Assembly: GCA_039192515.1 (NCBI GenBank)
Contig: JBCCXA010000001.1
Span: 124,001-188,000, forward strand
DNA length: 64,000 nt
Direction of reading: 5' to 3'
Origin: Verrucomicrobiota bacterium
Lineage (GTDB): Bacteria; Verrucomicrobiota; Verrucomicrobiia; Methylacidiphilales; JBCCWR01
This document shows positions 44,486 through 51,124 of the stretch, in pieces (within the stretch, counting starts at the first letter, position 1; each line of letters opens with the position of its first letter). The notes beneath the pieces were generated by a model. The model was not told where the DNA came from and searched no databases. It saw nothing but the letters and a program-made list of their open reading frames with translations. The translations under genes and the position numbers were made by a program.

Positions 44486-45265
44486 ATGGCTATTGCACAT
44501 GAAATAAGAAACGACTACGAAGCTGCTGACGCATTAGTAAATTTGCTTATTGGGCGTGCTACTGGTGAGAGTGTGTATGATGACGACTTTCAATATCTAA
44601 GAGACTATTTCATAAAAAATTCTGAGCTAGAAAGATACCTTCCTGCATGGTTTAGAAGTAAACGATCACTTAATCAGTTTTGGAACTTCATCAAGATGAA
44701 GTTCCATCACTACGTAGAGAGAAGAGAATTTCTTTGGTCTGAATTTGAACCTCTACTCTTACACCTTGAAACAGGCTCTTCATCTCCTGTTGAAGAGGAT
44801 ATTCTAGCAGGACTTCAACTATTTAATTCTGAAGAAATCACAAGATCATGGAAAAGAATGTTGGAGAGATTCAAAAATGACCCTGAAGGTGCCATTACAG
44901 CATCTAGAAATTTATTAGAGACCGTTTTTAAGCATATTTTAGATGCAAGAAAGATAGAGTATGATCATGACAAGATTGAGTTACCAGATTTATATAAGAA
45001 AATATCAAAAGAATTAAATTTGGCTCCTGAATTACACCGAGAGCCCATATTTAAACAGATTTTAGGAGGGTGCTCAGGTGTAGTAACAGGCCTTGGGGCA
45101 CTTAGAAACAGACTAGGTGATGCTCATGGAAAGAGTGCCAAGAGAGTTAGACCATCAGAAAGACATGCCAAGCTAGCAGTGAACCTTTCTGGCTCTATGG
45201 CATTATTTTTTGCAGAGACATACAAAAAAGAACAGCATAACCAGTCAGTAGACCCAACTCGTTAA
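44486..45265 (+). CDS. abortive infection (Abi_C domain) family protein
   Basis: A 259-residue protein. The C-terminal half (about 128-245) has the Abi_C pattern: GAITASRNLLETVFKHIL, LYKKISKELNLAP, then GGCSGVVTGLGALRNRLGDA, HG and AVNLSGSMALFFAET. The RN...DAHG segment recalls HEPN-like RNase motifs (R-x4-6-H). The N-terminal half is helical and unrecognised. Proteins of this kind are found in phage-exclusion loci, usually as single genes. No toxin-antitoxin or restriction partner is adjacent. Its stop is embedded in an inverted repeat (45247-45281). The phage-defence role is inferred from family only. Confidence 0.8.
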   Translation: MAIAHEIRNDYEAADALVNLLIGRATGESVYDDDFQYLRDYFIKNSELERYLPAWFRSKRSLNQFWNFIKMKFHHYVERREFLWSEFEPLLLHLETGSSSPVEEDILAGLQLFNSEEITRSWKRMLERFKNDPEGAITASRNLLETVFKHILDARKIEYDHDKIELPDLYKKISKELNLAPELHREPIFKQILGGCSGVVTGLGALRNRLGDAHGKSAKRVRPSERHAKLAVNLSGSMALFFAETYKKEQHNQSVDPTR

Positions 45266-45281
45266 ACGCTCGCGGGTCACT
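45247..45281. repeat. imperfect inverted repeat spanning the abi stop codon
   Basis: AGT-A-GACCC (45247-45255) pairs with GGGTC-ACT (45274-45281) with one bulged A, around an inner CGTT-A-AACG. The stop codon TAA (45263-45265) lies in the loop. No T-tract follows. Related ACGCT-centred sequence follows the stop codons at 45758 and 46842. Confidence 0.45.
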
Positions 45282-45299
45282 CGGACATTCTGTAGAAAG

Positions 45300-45758
45300 A
45301 TGATTATTTGGAGCACATCAAAAGCAGTGGCTTTATTTAAGGAGGACACGATTAATGACAGATTAGTGCTACCCTATTTTATTACTTATTCACTACTAGT
45401 TGCTTTAGGAACTTACATGACGTATGAAGTCACAACTATTTGGGGTTGGCTAGAAGTTGGCCTAGATGTCATAGCAGTGGTATTTGGCACTCTGTATCTA
45501 TACAGATTGAACAATGGAGCAAATGGCAATCAATTTCTTAATAAGTATTTTATTATAGGACTACCCGTGGCATTGAGGGCTATCCTAATTTTCATTGTTA
45601 TTGCAGTTCCTACATATCTCATAGCTCAATCACTAGATATTGATACAGAGTCTGGAAACCCAATAGACTTTATTTTACTTCTAATTTTTTACATACTTTT
45701 TTACTGGTATTTTGGTTTGAACATAAAGAAAACTTTACAGAACAAAGTAGTGGACTGA
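45300..45758 (+). CDS. small multi-span membrane protein, unknown
   Basis: A 152-residue protein with four predicted spans (about 24-42, 49-66, 84-106, 124-142) and a short hydrophilic N-terminus. I do not recognise a family. It starts 34 bases after the Abi_C gene and is AT-rich like its neighbours. Membrane partners are known for some abortive-infection systems, but nothing in the sequence demonstrates a link. Confidence 0.62.
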   Translation: MIIWSTSKAVALFKEDTINDRLVLPYFITYSLLVALGTYMTYEVTTIWGWLEVGLDVIAVVFGTLYLYRLNNGANGNQFLNKYFIIGLPVALRAILIFIVIAVPTYLIAQSLDIDTESGNPIDFILLLIFYILFYWYFGLNIKKTLQNKVVD

Positions 45759-45815
45759 ATGCGCTAACCGTGCTCGCTTTGGATCATTTTGATGTTAGTG
45801 GATTGAATATAGTTT

Positions 45816-46070
45816 ATGATGTCAGAAAACGTCGAGTATTTGCCTGCAGGAACGTTTCCAGTATACGAGGCCGAGTATATTTCAAGCCTACTTGAAAAGA
45901 ATAAGATAGATTACGAAGTAGAGATGGATGACTCTGAGATTAAAAATATGACTCCATGCCAAGCAAGCATAGGTGGCACATTTGGCTTGGGTGCTAAAGT
46001 CCATTTTTATGTTCATCCTGACTCACTAGAAGTGACTGTCAAACTACTCGATGACGAAATTTCAACATAG
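45816..46070 (+). CDS. small acidic protein, DUF2007-like
   Basis: An 84-residue protein. The order FPVYEAEYISSLLEKNKIDYEVE followed by a short linker and VHFYVHPDSLEVTVKLLDD resembles DUF2007-type putative signal-transducing domains, in which a region around an EAE...L...I core is conserved. The similarity is weak. No membrane span. A terminator-like hairpin follows at 46128. Confidence 0.55.
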   Translation: MMSENVEYLPAGTFPVYEAEYISSLLEKNKIDYEVEMDDSEIKNMTPCQASIGGTFGLGAKVHFYVHPDSLEVTVKLLDDEIST

Positions 46071-46127
46071 GCTGGAACTTAACAGACCAGTTGAGTTTCT
46101 TCATCTAGAGTAAATGCATACTTTTTG

Positions 46128-46153
46128 CTCTGGCCGAAAGCCAGAGATCTTTT
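46128..46153 (+). terminator. possible intrinsic terminator
   Basis: CTCTGGC (46128-46134), loop CGAAA, GCCAGAG (46140-46146), then ATCTTTTATTATTTTC. It lies 58 bases past the stop of the 84-residue gene. It also argues against a 55-codon open frame at 46114-46281 being a real gene. Confidence 0.5.
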
Positions 46154-46298
46154 ATTATTTTCTTGAACGGTTACAGCACACGTTTCTGGATAAGCCTTTG
46201 GATGAAAAAGAGGTCCCAGACTGGTTCTCTACTAAAGTAAATAGTGCACACACTAAGATCAAGGTTGAACCGGACTGTTGACGATCTCTTTTATATAG

Positions 46299-46842
46299 AT
46301 GAGTGAAAAAATCACTATACCACTAAATGAAAGCAGGATAGCACTGCTATGGCCTGGTGGCCTAGTGTTTGTGCTCTTTGGCGGTGTTATGCTGATTGCT
46401 CCTAGGGGTTCAGTATCACCAATGTATAGAAATTCCATACCCATAGCTATTATCGGGGGCTATCTGTTTTGTTTTTTGGCCTATGCTTTGTCATGGCTAC
46501 TATAAAATTATTTAAGGCAAAGCCAGGCCTAATGATTGATGATCGAGGCATAACATACCAGTCCAGTCCGTTGAGTCTTGGACTGGTAGAGTGGTCGGAA
46601 ATTGGCAGATAACCATGGTAGAAGTTGCTTGTCAGAAAATTTTGATGCTCCTTACAAGGGATCCAAATCAGTTTATCGACCGGTCTAATTGCTTCTCTAG
46701 AATCGTGCTTAGGGCCAATTACAAAATGTACGGGTCACCTGTGCAGATTGTAGCAAAGTCCTTAGCTATCCATTTTGATGATCTAGTTGAGTTAGTTAAA
46801 AGCGAATTTGAGAAAAGGAAAAAGACAGAGCATCGCAGTTGA
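46299..46842 (+). pseudogene. STM3941-family membrane protein, two frameshifts
   Basis: Three adjacent frames make one protein of about 180 residues. 46299-46505 has SEKITIPLNESRIALLWPGG and two hydrophobic spans. From about 46493 to the TAA at 46610 comes KLFKAKPGLMIDDRGI and LGLVEWSEI. From about 46600 to 46842 comes ACQKILMLLTRDPNQFI and SLAIHFDDLVELVKSEFEK. This order matches the STM3941 family (two spans, then a PH-like domain). Each step moves the frame by -1, as in the phosphoesterase pseudogene at 14.6-15.4 kb. A nine-base-arm palindrome (46557-46587) lies inside the second part. Confidence 0.75.
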
Positions 46843-46891
46843 GGGTCTTAATACGCTGGCCGTTTGACCTTCGCGCAATAGAATAACCCAC

Positions 46892-48298
46892 ATGAAATTC
46901 ATTCTCCTATCTATATTCTTCCTCGTCGCCGTGACCTTTCTCCGGGCGGAACGGCCCAATTTCGTCTTCTTATTAGGTGACGATATTAACTGTGACAACC
47001 TCGGCTGCTATGGTGGTGGAGTGCGATGTAACACGCCCCACATTGATAAACTAGCTGCCGACGGTGTGAGGTTTGCCAAAGCCTATACCTCAGTTGCCAT
47101 GTGTGCCCCGTTTCGTCAAGAGCTCTACAGCGGCAGGACTCCATGGCGCACAAAAACGTTTTTGAATCACTCGAAGTCAACAGCAGATACCAAAAGCCTC
47201 CCTCACTATTTAGAGCCCTTGGGATACAGAGTGGCTCTGCTGGGGAAAGGGCACATTGGCCCTGAGCAAGCTTATCCATTTGAAAGACTGGGTAATACAG
47301 ATGACAACCAAGTCTTCCTAGCCAAGGCGAAGGAATTCATCAAGGCCTGCCTTGTGGAGAAAAAACCGTTCTGCCTCGTCATCGCCTCGCACGACGCACA
47401 CGCCAAGTTCACTAATGGGGATGCCAGTGCCTACGACCCGTCCACTCTCAACATTCCGCCCTATTGGATTGACACTCCTGAGCTCCGCGCTTCATTGCCC
47501 GGATATCTAGCTGAGGTGACTCATTTTGATGCTTTAGTTGGGAAAGTGCGTCGCTATTTGGACGAGTCGGATCTTGCTAAAGAGACGGTGCTTTTCGCCT
47601 GCACCGAACAAGGCAGTCAGTTTCCCTTTGCCAAGTGGACTTGCTTTGACAATGGCCTTCGTACAGGCCTCGTTGCCTATGCTCCGGGCCGTATCAAGAG
47701 AGGTCATGTTTCCGAAGAGCTGCTTTGGATGTGTGACATCGCCCCCACGATCGTCGAAATGGCGGGTGGCGAATTCGAGGCAACTGATTTTGACGGCAGA
47801 AGCCAGTTGGCGAACTTAATTGGCACCCCAACCCGCCTTCATAACTACGTTTTTGGCGCTTTCAGCAACAAGGGAATCATCGATAACAGGGACAGAGTCT
47901 ATCCGATTCGCAGTGTCCGCGACGGTCGCTATAGCCTAATCTACTCACCGAAGAGTGCTGAGAAGACGTCGAATGTCACGCTGACCAGAGCGCTCAGGCT
48001 CTTGGAAGGTGACGCGACGGTTGGGAAATCGAGAGAAAGTAAAAAAATAATCGAACCGACGCTGTCCTGGGTTCTGGCAGAGGGTGCGGATCATCCTCTG
48101 GTTCGTAAACTGCACCACCGACCGGAATTTGCACTCTATGATTTGGAAAAAGACCAGTATGAACTCAACGATTTGAGTTCTAGTCCAGAGCACCAGAAAA
48201 CCTTCAATCGGTTGAAAGGAGCCTTGTTCGCATTTCTGGAGGCAAATGGTGATGCGGATCCTGTTGAGACGGAAACAAAGGCAACCAAGAAGAATTAA
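46892..48298 (+). CDS. secreted sulfatase
   Basis: A 468-residue arylsulfatase-type enzyme with a signal peptide (residues 1-19, ending RA). The metal site opens with LLGDDIN, and the formylglycine motif is CAPFR at 71-75, with GKGHIG further on. The motif requires oxidation of C71 by a maturase (FGE or anSME), which is not in the window. It probably removes sulfate from a polysaccharide in the periplasm or outside. Codon use is visibly more GC-rich than in the AT-rich small genes before it, and a shared degenerate repeat follows, both consistent with recent acquisition. Confidence 0.93.
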   Translation: MKFILLSIFFLVAVTFLRAERPNFVFLLGDDINCDNLGCYGGGVRCNTPHIDKLAADGVRFAKAYTSVAMCAPFRQELYSGRTPWRTKTFLNHSKSTADTKSLPHYLEPLGYRVALLGKGHIGPEQAYPFERLGNTDDNQVFLAKAKEFIKACLVEKKPFCLVIASHDAHAKFTNGDASAYDPSTLNIPPYWIDTPELRASLPGYLAEVTHFDALVGKVRRYLDESDLAKETVLFACTEQGSQFPFAKWTCFDNGLRTGLVAYAPGRIKRGHVSEELLWMCDIAPTIVEMAGGEFEATDFDGRSQLANLIGTPTRLHNYVFGAFSNKGIIDNRDRVYPIRSVRDGRYSLIYSPKSAEKTSNVTLTRALRLLEGDATVGKSRESKKIIEPTLSWVLAEGADHPLVRKLHHRPEFALYDLEKDQYELNDLSSSPEHQKTFNRLKGALFAFLEANGDADPVETETKATKKN

Positions 48299-48349
48299 AC
48301 TTAGTTTATGAAGTAGTGATTTAAAGATCTGTCTAAAATCTTGTCCTTG

Positions 48350-48483
48350 CTCTATCCGGATTGAAGTTCCGTGCGCTTGAAAGGCTCGCCCTAGCTTGAC
48401 TATTGGAGCTATGCAGAGACGATTGATGGAATACACTTTCGCCGACTCTCTTTTCCTCGAGGCCCAAGCTTTTAGGCATCTTG
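48350..48483. repeat. degenerate dispersed repeat, copy B
   Basis: Counterpart of 18529-18658 in the same orientation, sharing ordered blocks from CTCTATCCGGAT to AAGCTTTT. It lies between the sulfatase and the ankyrin gene. On the minus strand it gives short peptides related to those of copy A but no complete gene. Confidence 0.6.
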
Positions 48484-48520
48484 TTCAACTTCTCATATAT
48501 GATATTATTCGAGACAAAAT

Positions 48521-49078
48521 ATGACAGAGCGAAAATCATGGTTAAAACGAAGATATGGATTTGACACGATTCCTAGCAATATGGGTCTCAAAAAACTCAA
48601 TAAGATTTTTTTAAATGCATTATCGAAAAGAAAGGTGAGCGTTTTAAAAACTATCATTCGTGCTTTCCCTGATTTTCATCATGATAAGTCTATGTCTATC
48701 ACTTCTGAAATCGTGTGCCATTTTCCTGAGTTTTTAGAAACTGCTTTCGAACTGGGCTTGCATCCCGATTCGGGACGTCAAAGTTTTTTATGTTTAGTTT
48801 ATTCCGATCCGGAAGCAATCCGTCTTGGATTAAAGTATGGGGCAAACATCGAAGGAAGAAACGAGGACGGCGAAGTAGCATTAGGCTATGCTTGTGCATG
48901 GGGACACTTTGATAGTGTTAAACTATTGTTGGAATCGGGAGCGAATATTAATGTAATGGAAGGTAAAGAGCACCTATCAACTCCATTAGACGCTGCCAGT
49001 AACAACAAAGAAATCTATGACTATATGCGTTGTAAGGGAGCTAAACATTATAAAGAAATCAGAGAAGAAGAGGGTTAG
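48521..49078 (+). CDS. ankyrin-repeat protein
   Basis: A 185-residue protein with no signal peptide. Residues about 100-175 form two or three ankyrin-type helix pairs: NEDGEVALGYACAWGHFDSV with KLLLESGANINV, then STPLDAASNNKEIYDYMRCKGA. The N-terminal third is basic and helical. It probably mediates protein contact; the partner is unknown. Single gene in the accessory stretch, followed by 740 bases without a gene. Confidence 0.8.
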   Translation: MTERKSWLKRRYGFDTIPSNMGLKKLNKIFLNALSKRKVSVLKTIIRAFPDFHHDKSMSITSEIVCHFPEFLETAFELGLHPDSGRQSFLCLVYSDPEAIRLGLKYGANIEGRNEDGEVALGYACAWGHFDSVKLLLESGANINVMEGKEHLSTPLDAASNNKEIYDYMRCKGAKHYKEIREEEG

Positions 49079-49820
49079 AACAAAGCTTCTTGCGAATAGC
49101 GCTCCTCTCCCTGAGGGCTCTTAGCTAAGGGCTACCTGGACATTCTAAACGAACTTAGTAAGAGGTTGGTTCTCAGCCAGAAACGGTACTGGGAAAATTA
49201 TTACATAATGATTTTGAGCATGGCCGAAACAAGAGCCCTTAGGTCCGCTAGATCATTAGCATATGTCTTAAGCCGCATATTGAACTGGCAAGTAGGTGCG
49301 TGCTTTTTGGTTTGGAAGAGCTAATCGAATGACAGGATCTGAGAATGGCTAAGATAATCGCTTCACTTCTGATAGCTTAATTCTACTGCTTTTCGAGCGT
49401 GTAGAAATCCAAAATCTTGTAACTCCTCTGATTTCGGAGAGCATGGGAACAGCTCATATGGCTCGACACGCCAAATGCTCGCATGCCAGAGCTAATTGTT
49501 CATGCAAAGACGCATGAGGGTCTCTACGCGAATTAATTGCATTTAAAATATATCTGTTCGGTTCGTTTCAGGGTTTGAAAGATAACCTCTTTGCCTGGAA
49601 AAACCTGATAAAGAGTTCCATACTTGCCTTGAGGATTCTTGAAGCCTTCTCATCTTTCATTAAATGTACATGACTAGTTATCTAAATACATCGAATTTAT
49701 TCGAGCATTACTAATCATGTCTGTTGATAATTTGTAAATAAAAGGAATAATGAAACTAAAATCAGTAGAAGAAGAGAGCATCATAACAGTGCTACTAGGG
49801 GGTCTAAAGTAAGCAGAATC
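49079..49820. other. 740 bases without a recognisable gene
   Basis: No credible open frame on either strand. Near its start, a near-palindrome (GCTCTTAG/CTAAGGGC, about 49117-49132) and the nonamer GGACATTCT (49138-49146), also found at 45283-45291 after the Abi_C gene, recall the accessory spacers. Short open stretches on both strands (for example a roughly 30-codon minus-strand frame near 49560-49670) look like gene remnants, but I cannot assign a family. Confidence 0.4.
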
Positions 49821-50525
49821 TTATCTCTTATGTGAGATAGATTTTAAAGAAGACTCCTCTTTTAAAGTCTCTATATCTTGCACGAGGCGTTTCATGTCTA
49901 GTGTGAGGCTTCCATTATAAACGCCTCGGATTCTTCTTCGGTGGTCTACCAAAATAAAATTCTCGGTGTGTAGAAAATCATTTTCATCTCTCTTAAAACC
50001 AATGTCTTTGTCGGCAAAGTAAGAGGTGCGCGCAATCTGATAGATTTCTTTCTTAGATCCTCGGAGAAAATGCCACTTCTCGGGCATGGCTCCATAGCTT
50101 ATGGCATAGCTTTTAAGAATGGAACTTGTATCGATATCTGGCGTGACTGTATGAGAGAGTAAAACAACTTCAGAATCATCTTTAAATGCTTTCTGAACTA
50201 GAGCCATATTTTGAGTCATTTTCGGGCAAAGACCACCACAAGAAGTGTAAATAAAATTCGCCACGTAAATCTTACCATCTAGGGTTTTGGAACTTATGAT
50301 TTGATTTTCTTGGTTCGTAAATGAAAAGGAAATAATGGTATGAATTTGTTCATATTCTTCACTCATCGGGGAGATCCACATGGGGGTAAAATCGGGGCCA
50401 TTGTAAAAGGGTAATGAGTCTAGAGAATGCTTTTCTGCCTTGGAGTTATGGAGAGAAAAGAACCATAAGAGGCACAGTAAGAATGTAGAGTATATTTGCT
50501 TGTATTTTAAGGAGTGGTATTGCAT
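49821..50525 (-). CDS. SCO1/SenC family copper-binding protein
   Basis: A 234-residue protein with a signal peptide (about 1-30) and a thioredoxin-like domain. The copper site is complete: C96 and C100 (TSCGGLCPKM) and H186 (DFLHTENF). SCO proteins deliver copper to cytochrome oxidase or act as periplasmic thiol reductases. No oxidase subunit is in the window. Its start overlaps the end of the MORN gene by 19 bases. It is the last gene of a three-gene unit that begins with a sulfatase-YHYH fusion. Confidence 0.92.
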   Translation of the reverse strand: MQYHSLKYKQIYSTFLLCLLWFFSLHNSKAEKHSLDSLPFYNGPDFTPMWISPMSEEYEQIHTIISFSFTNQENQIISSKTLDGKIYVANFIYTSCGGLCPKMTQNMALVQKAFKDDSEVVLLSHTVTPDIDTSSILKSYAISYGAMPEKWHFLRGSKKEIYQIARTSYFADKDIGFKRDENDFLHTENFILVDHRRRIRGVYNGSLTLDMKRLVQDIETLKEESSLKSISHKR

Positions 50526-51106
50526 AGCTTGGAGCCTACGAGACCGAATTGTCTTCCGTTTTTAATGACGTAGTTGGCCAAAATTTTTCCATCCGGAGTC
50601 CAGGTTTTATGAGAACCGATTTCTTTTCCATCTTCAAAGTGACGTTGGCTGTAGAGTTGCCCATTGGCATGCCATTCTTGGCAAAGTCCGTGGTAATTGC
50701 CATTGGTAAAGCGTAAGAGAAATTTTTGATTGCCGTCTCGATACCACCCTTTATGCAAGCCGTGCTTACGATTTTTTTTGTAATAGCGCAATTCTTTCTT
50801 GCTCCCATCGGTATACCAACTTTCCTGAATGCCTTCACGCATACCATCTTGCCAAAGCGTTCGTTGCTTGAGAGATCCCTTGGGATAGTTCTCAGAAATG
50901 GTGCCGGTGAAAGGAAGATCATGGTAGTACATCTTACCTTCTTGTCGCTTAAGATAAGGGTCCTCAGAGAAAAGGATTTTTGAGGATGACCTCATATGTT
51001 CTGGCCCAGGTTTTTTAAGCCAACTATTAGTTGCTAATCCAACGACCGTGAACAGTACGATGGGGACGATCAAAGCTGCACCAAGTCTTGGACTGTTGCT
51101 CTTCAT
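50507..51106 (-). CDS. membrane-anchored MORN-repeat (YwqK-like) protein
   Basis: A 199-residue protein with an N-terminal span (about 10-27) and five or six MORN_2-type repeats, each with G...WY.DG or W..DG cores (for example ESWYTDGSKKELRYYKKNRK). Databases often label such proteins YwqK-family antitoxins, but the anchor and the SCO neighbour argue for an envelope role. It overlaps the SCO gene and starts 18 bases after the end of the sulfatase-YHYH gene, so all three should be co-transcribed. The function is unknown. Confidence 0.88.
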   Translation of the reverse strand: MKSNSPRLGAALIVPIVLFTVVGLATNSWLKKPGPEHMRSSSKILFSEDPYLKRQEGKMYYHDLPFTGTISENYPKGSLKQRTLWQDGMREGIQESWYTDGSKKELRYYKKNRKHGLHKGWYRDGNQKFLLRFTNGNYHGLCQEWHANGQLYSQRHFEDGKEIGSHKTWTPDGKILANYVIKNGRQFGLVGSKLCNTTP

Positions 51107-51124
51107 AACGGATTTTGAGGTAAC

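Noticed and set aside
45261-45267. GTTAAAC resembling an integron attC end (GTTRRRY)
   Set aside because: No matching second half within the spacer, which is only 34 bases to the next gene, and no integrase seen.
46114-46281. A 55-codon open frame from an ATG
   Set aside because: It contains a terminator-like hairpin with T-run at 46128-46153, has no ribosome-binding site that I can see and no recognisable family.
47945-48436. A 163-codon minus-strand frame overlapping the sulfatase
   Set aside because: Mostly antisense to a clearly real sulfatase; its first part is the dispersed repeat, so it is a shadow.
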